Positions 26,864 to 33,921 of a stretch of DNA of 64,000 nucleotides are shown piece by piece (the stretch's first letter is position 1; the number at the start of each line of letters is the position of its first letter). This stretch comes from an uncultured Collinsella sp. (GTDB taxonomy: Bacteria; Actinomycetota; Coriobacteriia; Coriobacteriales; Coriobacteriaceae): NCBI GenBank assembly GCA_958350755.1, contig CATWID010000005.1, positions 1 through 64,000 of the forward strand. The letters run 5' to 3'. The position numbers and the translations under genes are program-made. The notes beneath the pieces were generated by a model, which searched no databases, was not told where the DNA came from, and saw nothing but the letters and a program-made list of their open reading frames with translations.

Positions 26864-26923
26864 CGACACTTCTTTTCGCAGACGCGCGCTGCAACAGCGC
26901 TGCAGCTGAAACTTTTTGACACC
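26864..26923 (-). promoter_or_regulatory. Two-part conserved motif upstream of GH1 (first copy)
   Basis: CGACACTTCTTTTCGC (26864-26879) and TGAAACTTTTTGACACC (26907-26923) match motifs before the GH1 gene at 54043. The first is identical over 16 bp and the second similar. Spacing (43 versus 44 bp) and distance to the start codon (80 versus 82 bp) are nearly equal. A shared regulator site is likely, with the adjacent AraC protein the first candidate. Confidence 0.7.
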
Positions 26924-26951
26924 GAAGGAGCGAAGAAGATCCGCCCCGCGC

Positions 26952-27944
26952 TTACCGGCGGTATGCCGCGGGGGTGCATCCATACTTGTCGTGAAACTTA
27001 CGGTAGAAGAAGCTCATGTTTTCATAGCCCACCGCATGCGCAGCCGCCCCGGCCGTGGCGCCGCCGCGCAGAAGCTCGGCCGCACGTACCAGGCGTCGCT
27101 CCTGCACAAGCTGCCTAAAGGTCTTGCCCACATGCCGCTTGAGGAGCGCCGTCGCATAATTAGGGCTCAAGCCAAACTCCGCCGCCATCCCCTCGAGGGA
27201 GCATGCAGCGAATTCGCGATCGATATAGCCAAGCATTCCCGTCACCAGGGCAGTGGGCCCCGCCGCGCCGTCCGCCGCGCCGCGCACCAGCTCGCGCTCG
27301 TAGCAATCCATGAGCTCGGCCAAAAACAGCTGAAACAGACGCAAGACGATCTCGGGACCGTTGGGGCTCGGGTCGTACAGCTCGCAGAGCATCTCCTGCA
27401 TGTAGCGCCGAATCCGACGGCTCTCGCCGCAGTAAAAACGGACATGCCCCCGATGGTCCGTCTCGCTGTTGAGCGCGTTGAACAAAAACCGCGAGACCGC
27501 GCTCTCGCGCGAGAGGCTCGACTCGAGACTCCGGCGCAAAAAAGAGCGTGAAACGGTCATGCTCAGCATGATGTCGTCCTCGCCGAGCGCCGCCACGGCA
27601 TGAGGGCAAAGGGCGTCGAGCAAAAGCACCTCGTTGCGGCGCAACTCGAGCCTCTCCCCCGCCACCGTCTGCGGGCAGCGCCCGCGATACACATAGCTCA
27701 TCTCCACGTAATCATGCACGTGCTCGGGAACTGCATTAAAGCGCGAGTTTTTCCTTATCGTCAGGCCACGCGGCATGCCGGGCTGGGCATAGGCAAACCC
27801 TGGCTGCCCAATCTTGCGCACTGGGCATCCGTCGATTTCGACATGCTCGGTCATAATCGACCAATCAAATGCCATGCCGTCTTTATAAGTGATCTCACTG
27901 GCGCTCAGTTCGCTGAGCCTACGCTCGAGCTCGTCGATCTCCAT
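26952..27944 (-). CDS. AraC-family regulator
   Basis: This 330-residue regulator has an N-terminal cupin-like sensing region (VPEHVHDYVEMSYVYRG, with metal- or sugar-contacting His residues) and a C-terminal pair of helix-turn-helix motifs (CSLEGMAAEFGLSPNYATALLKR, then AAAHAVGYENMSFFYRKF). It is divergent from the GH106-like hydrolase gene and directly upstream of a GH1 gene on its own strand. It may control both, and perhaps the GH1 gene at 54043 through the shared upstream motif. Confidence 0.93.
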   Translation of the reverse strand: MEIDELERRLSELSASEITYKDGMAFDWSIMTEHVEIDGCPVRKIGQPGFAYAQPGMPRGLTIRKNSRFNAVPEHVHDYVEMSYVYRGRCPQTVAGERLELRRNEVLLLDALCPHAVAALGEDDIMLSMTVSRSFLRRSLESSLSRESAVSRFLFNALNSETDHRGHVRFYCGESRRIRRYMQEMLCELYDPSPNGPEIVLRLFQLFLAELMDCYERELVRGAADGAAGPTALVTGMLGYIDREFAACSLEGMAAEFGLSPNYATALLKRHVGKTFRQLVQERRLVRAAELLRGGATAGAAAHAVGYENMSFFYRKFHDKYGCTPAAYRR

Positions 27945-28058
27945 GGCTTGCCAATCGTTGATTTGGTCATAGTTCGTCGTGATTCAGATATTAGCAGAAC
28001 GCGCCGACGCGTCCATAATCTGTGCTATGCAGCAGATCGATCGAGCCAAGGAGGATAC

Positions 28059-30650
28059 ATGACCGCGCACTATCAGCAGGTGCTCGAGGGTACATACGAC
28101 AACCATGTGCTTCCGTTTTTGTGGATGAAGGGCGAGAGCCATAAGACCATTGCCGAGTATCTGGAAAAGATCGCCGGCGCCGACATCCACGAGGTCTGTC
28201 TCGAAAGCCGCCCACACCCCGATTTTTGCGGCGAGGGCTGGTGGCGCGACTTGCGCTTTGTCATTGACGAGTGCAGGCAGCTAGGCCTTAAGCTCTGGAT
28301 CTTGGACGACGCGCACTTCCCCACGGGCTTTGCCAACGGCGCCGTCAAGGAGGCCGTGCCCGAGCTCCGCAAGATCGTGCTCACGCACCGCACGTTCGAC
28401 ATCGTGGGCCCCACGTCCGCCGCGAGCATCGCGCTCGCCAACATGCTCGACAAAACGGAGCGCTTCCACGGCGTGACATTTATGCAGGACGGCAGCCCCG
28501 TCGACGTCGCTTACCGAGTAATCGACGATGCAGACGGCAACCCCAGCCGCCTGGTCTTCGATGCACCTGCGGGCCTCACGCAGGCATGCGTGATGTTCAC
28601 GAGCGGCAAGACCTCCTACAACGAGGACTACATCAATATGGTCGACCGCGCCTCGGTGGCGCAGCTCATCGATGCTGTCTACGAGCCGCATTTTGAGCAT
28701 CTGGGCGATGAGTTTGGCAAGACGATCCTGGGCTTTTTCTCCGATGAGCCCGGATTTGCCAACGAGAAGGGCACCACGGGCCCCGATGGCATCTCGGACA
28801 CGCTCATCGGCAAGGCCACCGCGCCCCTACCCTGGTCGGCCGAGCTTGAGCGTCGCCTACGCGCGGCACTGGGCGAGCGCTACCTGGCCGAGCTCCCGCA
28901 CCTGTGGGACCGCGAGCCGGCCGGCGCGCACGTACGCCACGTCTATATGGACATCGCGAGCACCCTCTATAAGGAGTGCTTCTGCGACCAGCTCGGAGAC
29001 TGGTGCCGCGCGCGCGGCGTGCAGTACATCGGCCACGTTATCGAGGACAAGGACTGCCACGCGCGCCTGGGCGTGGGCGCCGGGCACTACTTCCGCGCCG
29101 TGGGCGGTCAGGACATGGCGGGCGTCGACATCGTGATCAACCAGCTGGTACCCGGCATGGACCGCGGCCTTCACAGCTACGGACGCGGCGTGTGGGACCT
29201 CGAGTTCTATAACTACGTGCTGCCCAAGCTGGGCTCCTCGGCAGCACACCTCGATCCCAAAAAGCAGGGGCGCTGCATGGCCGAGGTCTTTGGCGCATTT
29301 GGATGGCACGAAGGCCTACGCGAGATGAAGTGGATCGCCGATCATTTTTTGGTGCGCGGCGTCAATTGGTTTGTGCCGCATGCCTTTAGCATGGCCGCCT
29401 TCCCCGACTGGGACTGCCCGCCGCATTTCTATGCGCATGGCCAAAACCCCCAGTTTGCACACTTTGGGCAGCTCATGAGCTACATGAACCGTACGGCGAG
29501 CCTGCTGAGCGGCGGGCGCGCAACGACCCCGGTGGCGCTTCTCTACCATGCGGACGCCGAGTGGACAGGCGAGGCGAACTTTATGCAGCATGCCGCCTCC
29601 GAGCTTATGCGCGCGCAGGTCGACTTTGACATCGTGCCGGCAGAGGCATTTGAGGACGCAGGGCGCTATGCCGTTGAAATTGCCGCAGACGGTAGCGGCT
29701 TTGGCGTGAACGGCCAGGCATACCGCTGCCTGGTGATGCCCGGAGCCGAGTTTGTCGGCGGAGCCGTGCTCGACTTTGCCGCGCGCGCCGCAGCCGCAGG
29801 TGTTGCCGTGTACGCGCTGGATGAGTTGCCGAGCAAGCGCTACGACGGTGATATTGCAGCCCGCGAGGGCTTTGCCTCCGTGGATGCAGCCGCGGTCGCC
29901 GGCATCAAGCTCCTGGCAACCGCCGAGCTCGCAGGCACGCTTGCCGACGCCGGTATGCAGACCGTGGTTTGTGCCGAGTCCCAGCCCTGGCTGCGCGCAC
30001 TGCGCTACGAGCGGGCGGGCGAGACCTATCTGATGCTCGTCAACGAGCATCCCAAGCAGGGTATCTCCACTCAGATTGCGCTTGCCGACGGCATACCCGT
30101 TGCAGGCGCGCGCCTCGACCTGCTCAACGGCACCGATCCCGCCGCCTTTGACGGCACGCTCGAGCTGGCTCCCTACGAGAGCTGCATCGTGGTCCTTGGG
30201 GCTACAGGTTCCGCCGGCGCGGCAACTGCTGGAGACGAAGCCACATGCGTCGACGGGCCCTGGGCGGTTGCCTTCTCTGCCCCTGGTACCGATGCCTTTG
30301 GCGAGTCTGTTGAGCTTGCAGACCTGCACGACCTTTCCTCGGCCGAGTTCCCCGGCAAGGCCGGCACGTTCCGCTACCAGGCCTCCTTTGTCCTGGGCGA
30401 AGCGGCCAGCCGCGCTGTCATCGACCTTGGGGAGGTCTTTGAGACCGCAACCGTCACCCTCGACGGCAAATCCCTCGGCACCCGCATCTGTCCGCCTTAC
30501 CGCTTTGAGGCCGCCGCACTTTTAGCCGGTGAGCACGCGCTCACGATTGACATCATCAACACCCTCGACCACGCCGTCCCCGACGTGTTCGGCATGACCG
30601 AGCCCTCCGAGCCCAGCGGTCTCTTGGGGCCCGTACGCGTGCTCGGGTAA
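28059..30650 (+). CDS. Large cytoplasmic glycoside hydrolase, GH106 (alpha-L-rhamnosidase)-like
   Basis: I start at ATG 28059, preceded by AAGGAGG, giving 863 residues. The N-terminal half looks like a TIM-barrel catalytic part (LKLWILDDAHFPTGFANG, GFFSDEPGF, AEVFGAFGWHEGLREMKWIADH). A beta-galactosidase-like C-terminal sandwich (residues of about 740-860, with SFVLGEAASRAVIDLGEVFETATVTLDG) follows. This resembles proteins annotated as GH106 alpha-L-rhamnosidases or related uncharacterised hydrolases. There is no signal peptide, so the substrate is cleaved inside the cell. The assignment to GH106 itself is tentative. Neighbours are AraC and RpiR regulators. Confidence 0.8.
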   Translation: MTAHYQQVLEGTYDNHVLPFLWMKGESHKTIAEYLEKIAGADIHEVCLESRPHPDFCGEGWWRDLRFVIDECRQLGLKLWILDDAHFPTGFANGAVKEAVPELRKIVLTHRTFDIVGPTSAASIALANMLDKTERFHGVTFMQDGSPVDVAYRVIDDADGNPSRLVFDAPAGLTQACVMFTSGKTSYNEDYINMVDRASVAQLIDAVYEPHFEHLGDEFGKTILGFFSDEPGFANEKGTTGPDGISDTLIGKATAPLPWSAELERRLRAALGERYLAELPHLWDREPAGAHVRHVYMDIASTLYKECFCDQLGDWCRARGVQYIGHVIEDKDCHARLGVGAGHYFRAVGGQDMAGVDIVINQLVPGMDRGLHSYGRGVWDLEFYNYVLPKLGSSAAHLDPKKQGRCMAEVFGAFGWHEGLREMKWIADHFLVRGVNWFVPHAFSMAAFPDWDCPPHFYAHGQNPQFAHFGQLMSYMNRTASLLSGGRATTPVALLYHADAEWTGEANFMQHAASELMRAQVDFDIVPAEAFEDAGRYAVEIAADGSGFGVNGQAYRCLVMPGAEFVGGAVLDFAARAAAAGVAVYALDELPSKRYDGDIAAREGFASVDAAAVAGIKLLATAELAGTLADAGMQTVVCAESQPWLRALRYERAGETYLMLVNEHPKQGISTQIALADGIPVAGARLDLLNGTDPAAFDGTLELAPYESCIVVLGATGSAGAATAGDEATCVDGPWAVAFSAPGTDAFGESVELADLHDLSSAEFPGKAGTFRYQASFVLGEAASRAVIDLGEVFETATVTLDGKSLGTRICPPYRFEAAALLAGEHALTIDIINTLDHAVPDVFGMTEPSEPSGLLGPVRVLG

Positions 30651-30666
30651 CGCCCCGGGCGCAAAC

Positions 30667-30741
30667 GGCCCAACAAGGACAGCGCCCCTATGTTGAGCCC
30701 GCACAGCGTCGAGCGGTCCGTCGTTCATAGACCGGCGGACC
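30667..30741 (-). repeat. Partial copy of the structured intergenic element
   Basis: Read on the minus strand, a hairpin (GGTCCGCCG.../...CGGACC, 30715-30741) is followed by GCTCGACGCTG and then a 9-bp stem GGCTCAACA/TGTTGGGCC containing one G-U pair. The hairpin plus CGACGCTG pairing matches the start of the four full elements, but the conserved inner part is missing. It may be a shortened copy. Confidence 0.4.
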
Positions 30742-30816
30742 AAAACTCCCAGCCAAGCCGAACGTTTTATTTATCGCTATGATTGGTTTATCGCGACGCA
30801 AACGCATAGGAGCCAT

Positions 30817-31671
30817 ATGGATATCAGGCGAAAGATCACGCAGGGCAAAAGCCTCACCCCCACCGAGCAACAACTTGGGCGAACGGCCCTCGCCATGGGC
30901 GAGGATGTGCGCGGGCTTTCCATTAAGGAATTTGCCGCGTGCGCCAACGTTTCGGTCGCGAGCGTGCACCGCTTTTGCAAAAAGCTCGGCCTCGAGGGAT
31001 TCAAAGACCTCAAGGTCGAGCTCATCCGCCAGGCGACCGAGGCGGGCAACCGGCGCGACGTGGACATCAACTTTCCCTTCGATGCCACCTCCGCCCCTGC
31101 GCAGGTGATGGAGCGCATGGAGGGGCTCTACCAGACCACCTTGGCCGAAACGCAGGAGCTGCTCGACCCTGCACAGCTCGACCACGCCGCCAAGCTCATC
31201 ATGCGCGCCGGCACCGTGGACATCTACACGGGCTCGCATAACCTGTATCCAGCGGGAATGTTCCGCGATCGCCTGCTTTCCGCCGGCAAAAGCGCGACGT
31301 GCCACGACAGCGTCGAGGCGCAGGTGCGCACGGCGCTCGCCTCGGGTCCCGACCATGCGGCAATCGTCATCTCCTACAGCGGCCTTGCCCCCAACCTCAA
31401 GGAGATCTTGCCGATCCTTAGCAGTCGACATGTCCCGGTCATCGTCATCGGCACGCCGTACTGTGCCCGCATTCACCCCGGCTTTGCCGCCTATCTCACG
31501 GTAAGCGACCACGAGAGCATGACGCACCGCATCACGCAGTTCGCCAGCCATATCGCCGTGCAATACGTACTCGATTCGCTCTATAGCAGCTACTTTGCCA
31601 AAGATTACGCCCGCTGCTCCGAGTTCCTAGAGCGCTCGTTCCCCTACACCCGCCTGCCCGGACTCAAGTAG
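30817..31671 (+). CDS. RpiR-family sugar-phosphate-responsive regulator
   Basis: This 284-residue protein has an N-terminal HTH (LSIKEFAACANVSVASVHRFCKKLGLEGFKD, abbreviated here by its key SxxSVHRFCKKLG pattern) and a C-terminal SIS domain (VDIYTGSHNLYPAGMF, AIVISYSGLAPNLKEI, PVIVIG) that senses a phosphosugar. It follows the large hydrolase gene on the same strand with its own promoter region and probably controls sugar genes nearby. The start follows AGGAG. Confidence 0.94.
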   Translation: MDIRRKITQGKSLTPTEQQLGRTALAMGEDVRGLSIKEFAACANVSVASVHRFCKKLGLEGFKDLKVELIRQATEAGNRRDVDINFPFDATSAPAQVMERMEGLYQTTLAETQELLDPAQLDHAAKLIMRAGTVDIYTGSHNLYPAGMFRDRLLSAGKSATCHDSVEAQVRTALASGPDHAAIVISYSGLAPNLKEILPILSSRHVPVIVIGTPYCARIHPGFAAYLTVSDHESMTHRITQFASHIAVQYVLDSLYSSYFAKDYARCSEFLERSFPYTRLPGLK

Positions 31672-31675
31672 CGAC

Positions 31676-31768
31676 GAGTGTGGATTTTTGGACACTCAGA
31701 TAACGAGCGTGGATAATCTCCCACTTTGAGCCCGCACACAGGCCAAACCCGGGAGATTATCCACGCTC
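31676..31768. repeat. Composite palindrome repeat (GGATTTTTGG + GGATAATCTC modules), copy 1
   Basis: Module one is a small hairpin GAGTGT-GGATTTTTGG-ACACTC (31676-31697). Module two is an 18-bp-arm palindrome beginning GAGCGTGGATAATCTCCC (31705-31768) with the interior CACTTTGAGCCC...CAGGCC. The same two modules occur at 43498-43589 and 52395-52477, and module one alone at 32543-32564. Confidence 0.8.
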
Positions 31769-31813
31769 ATTTTGGGTCCCCTGGGAACGCATGAGGAGGG
31801 CGGAAGACAGCCG

Positions 31814-32434
31814 TTATTTGCGAGGCGTCAGCGACGTAAAGAGTCCGTGTTGGTTGCAGTAAAGATATATCCTGCCGCGCCCGGTAATATGGAAGCGCGG
31901 CTGCACCGATTGCTCTGGATAGAGCTTCTTAAAGCAGATGCCGTCCATAGTCGCATATGCCACAAAGCTAATGTAGTGATCCTTGGTCATGGGATGATCG
32001 AGCGTGACGTACCAATCGTCCTCGATGCGCTCGATGGAAAAGGCGTGGTCCGCGTCCGGCTCTTCGGCCTCCTGGGGAAACATCGTGGAGCCACAGCAGC
32101 TAAAGCTGCCTTCTCCGAGCGCGTGCACAACGTTTCCGCAGATAGGGCAAACGTAAAAGACGCCTTTGAGCATATTGCCTGCACGGTTGGCGTTGGCCCG
32201 AATGTCACCAGCCAAAAGCTCGGCCACGCTTATGCCGAGTCTCTGGGCCAAAGGCTCAACGAGGGAAATGTCGGGAAGGCCGCGGCCGGATTCCCACTTG
32301 CTGACGGCTTTATCGGTCACGCCAAGGCTTTCCGCCAGGGCGCGCTGGGTGAGGCCGCGCTCTTCGCGCAGCTGCTTGATGGCATGCGCTGCCAAAAAAG
32401 TATGGGAGGCATTGGTTTGCCGTGTCTGGTTCAT
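31814..32434 (-). CDS. XRE regulator fused to a desulfoferrodoxin-like (superoxide reductase) domain
   Basis: This protein has 206 residues from ATG 32434; a start 19 codons upstream is possible and neither has a strong ribosome site. The N-terminus is an XRE helix-turn-helix (LTQRALAESLGVTDKAVSKWESGRGLPDIS). The rest follows desulfoferrodoxin: a desulforedoxin-like cysteine set (CPICGNVVHALGE, then CCGSTM), a DADHAF His, HPMTKDHYISF with two His, and a C-terminal LYCNQHGLF. That gives the four-His-plus-Cys iron site of superoxide reductase. Similar fusions are known in Firmicutes annotations. It may sense or remove superoxide or oxygen while regulating genes. All iron ligands appear intact. 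Confidence 0.85.
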   Translation of the reverse strand: MNQTRQTNASHTFLAAHAIKQLREERGLTQRALAESLGVTDKAVSKWESGRGLPDISLVEPLAQRLGISVAELLAGDIRANANRAGNMLKGVFYVCPICGNVVHALGEGSFSCCGSTMFPQEAEEPDADHAFSIERIEDDWYVTLDHPMTKDHYISFVAYATMDGICFKKLYPEQSVQPRFHITGRGRIYLYCNQHGLFTSLTPRK

Positions 32435-32542
32435 GGGCTGTCCAATCAAATTGAAGAAATGGAGTGAACCGGTTCGACAGTCAGTATCCATTTGAAGGCC
32501 AGGCTCGACAACCTACGCTGCGTAGACATGCGCCAATCGAAC

Positions 32543-32626
32543 GAGCGCGGATTTTTGGACGCTCATCCTGAGTAGTCATTTAAGAACGCCCCAATGACTA
32601 CTCATTTATGTCTGTCCCCAATGACT
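32543..32626. repeat. GGATTTTTGG hairpin followed by two AGTCATT...AATGACT modules
   Basis: GAGCG-N-CGCTC around GGATTTTTGG (32543-32564) is followed by two tandem relatives of the ACTCATTTAAGTACGTCCCC repeat, at 32574-32599 and 32600-32626. Both are imperfect copies. This fills the gap between the XRE-fusion gene and structured element copy 3. Confidence 0.7.
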
Positions 32627-32654
32627 ACCAAGGCAACGCCGATGTTTTGGCAAC

Positions 32655-32802
32655 GACAGCGAAAACCCGCCAGAGCGAGCAAGGTGCCTTGAAACGAGGC
32701 GGCATTGATCTTTCGATCATGCCGCCGAAGTTGAAAGGCAGATTGCCGCTCTGGCGGGTTTGCAGCGTCGAGCCGTTACGCGGGTTGGTAAACCCGCGTA
32801 AC
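32655..32802 (-). ncRNA. Structured intergenic element, copy 3 (after pyrE)
   Basis: Read on the minus strand, the hairpin GTTACGCGGGTT/AACCCGCGTAAC with loop TACC begins at the third base of the pyrE stop codon. Then come CGACGCTGC, a perfect 14-bp outer stem (32664-32677 with 32747-32760), an inner stem GCCTT/AAGGC flanked by conserved AATCT and CACCTTG, a distal hairpin capped GAAA, and a tail TCGCTGTC. Compared with copy 2, stem sequences differ but pairing is kept, including the first hairpin with its identical loop. Confidence 0.7.
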
Positions 32803-33485
32803 TACTCCCGAGCTCCGTACTGCTCGTAGTAGGCGTCGATAGCGGTCTTGAGCTCGTCGTCGATGACGACTTTGCCGTCGATCTCGTGGTTGTAGAGGGT
32901 CTCGACGACCTCGGCCATGGAGACGATGCTCGCGACGGGGAAACCGTACTTGGCCTCGATCTCCTTCTGCGCGGTGGTCACGCCACCCTTGCCGACCTCC
33001 ATGCGGTTGAGGGACACAATCAGGCCCTTGATCTCGACATCGGCAGCAGCCTTGACCTTGGGATAGGTCTCGTCGATGGACTTACCGCTGGTGGTGACGT
33101 CCTCGACCATAATCACGCGGTCGCCGTCCTGGGGCTCGTAGCCCAGCAGGTTGCCCTTGTCAGCGCCGTGGTCCTTGGCCTCCTTGCGATCGCAGCAGTA
33201 CTTGACCTCCTTGCCGTACAACTCGTGGTAGGCAATTGCGGTCACGACGGCCAGCGGAATACCCTTGTAGGCCGGTCCAAACAGCACGTCAAAGTCGTCG
33301 CCATAGTTATCGTGGATTGCCTGGGCGTAATACTCGCCCAGCTTCTTGAGCTGGTAGCCCGTCACGTAAGCGCCGGCATTCATAAAGAACGGGGACTGAC
33401 GGCCGCTCTTGAGCGTAAAGCTGCCGAACTTAAGAACGTCGGACTCGACCATAAACTTGATGAACTCTTGCTTGTAAGCCTCCAT
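32802..33485 (-). CDS. pyrE: Orotate phosphoribosyltransferase
   Basis: PyrE joins orotate and PRPP to give OMP in pyrimidine synthesis. The 227-residue protein has the substrate loop FTLKSGRQSPFFMNAG, the central FGPAYKGIPLA and the PRPP-binding motif VIMVEDVTTSGKSI. GAGGAG precedes the ATG. No other pyr gene is adjacent. The stop codon abuts a hairpin that starts structured element copy 3. Confidence 0.96.
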   Translation of the reverse strand: MEAYKQEFIKFMVESDVLKFGSFTLKSGRQSPFFMNAGAYVTGYQLKKLGEYYAQAIHDNYGDDFDVLFGPAYKGIPLAVVTAIAYHELYGKEVKYCCDRKEAKDHGADKGNLLGYEPQDGDRVIMVEDVTTSGKSIDETYPKVKAAADVEIKGLIVSLNRMEVGKGGVTTAQKEIEAKYGFPVASIVSMAEVVETLYNHEIDGKVVIDDELKTAIDAYYEQYGARE

Positions 33486-33710
33486 GCGGGCTCCTCTCGT
33501 AATCGCGTACGTGCTCTTCAGTTTAGCGCAGGCGAGGCGTCGATGTGGGCGCGCTTTGAGGCCACGTCATTCTGTAAAGGCTTTGTCAGGGACAATGGTT
33601 TTCCGAACAATGAGGTTGACACGGCAAACCCCCTCATCAAGAATACGGGCGGATTAAAACGGGTGCGAGACACCCGAAGCGCGCCGCGCCCGGCCTTAAG
33701 GAGGTGTGCC

Positions 33711-33782
33711 ATGGAAGGCAGCCATAGTCGAAAAACCTGCATGTCGCCCTCGGCACGCCGCGAGGATTCCGCACACGCATAA
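33711..33782 (+). CDS. Possible 23-residue leader peptide upstream of the Mg ATPase
   Basis: An ATG with a near-consensus ribosome site (AAGGAGG, six bases upstream) opens a 23-codon frame ending in TAA, rich in Ser, Arg and His. It lies in the 436-bp gap before the Mg-transporting ATPase gene, with the 33804-33840 hairpin between. Mg transporter genes in other bacteria have leader peptides that control their mRNA, but the sequence here matches none that I know. The rest of the gap shows no gene and no recognised Mg riboswitch. Confidence 0.4.
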   Translation: MEGSHSRKTCMSPSARREDSAHA

Positions 33783-33803
33783 GCGCCACGAATCGATCGT
33801 CAA

Positions 33804-33840
33804 AACCACCACAAAGGTGCCTGTCGCCTTTGTGGTGGTT
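33804..33840. repeat. ACCACCACAAAGG hairpin repeat, copy 1
   Basis: A perfect 14-bp stem, AACCACCACAAAGG with its complement, encloses the 9-base loop TGCCTGTCG. The copy at 54196-54230 is its reverse complement with one base changed in the loop, so this is a dispersed repeat. Here it lies in the leader of the Mg ATPase gene. Confidence 0.8.
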
Positions 33841-33921
33841 CGAGAGCATGACGTGAGCGACATCTAGGTTTTTAAAGCACATACGACACGTACGCTAACT
33901 CCCTTTAACAAGGAGGACCCT

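Noticed and set aside
27600..28058. Upstream extension of the GH106-like frame
   Set aside because: It overlaps the divergent AraC gene and lacks a ribosome site. ATG 28059 has AAGGAGG.
33486..33921. Mg riboswitch (M-box) in the mgtA leader
   Set aside because: The conserved M-box core was not recognised. Only a short ORF and a repeat hairpin are visible.
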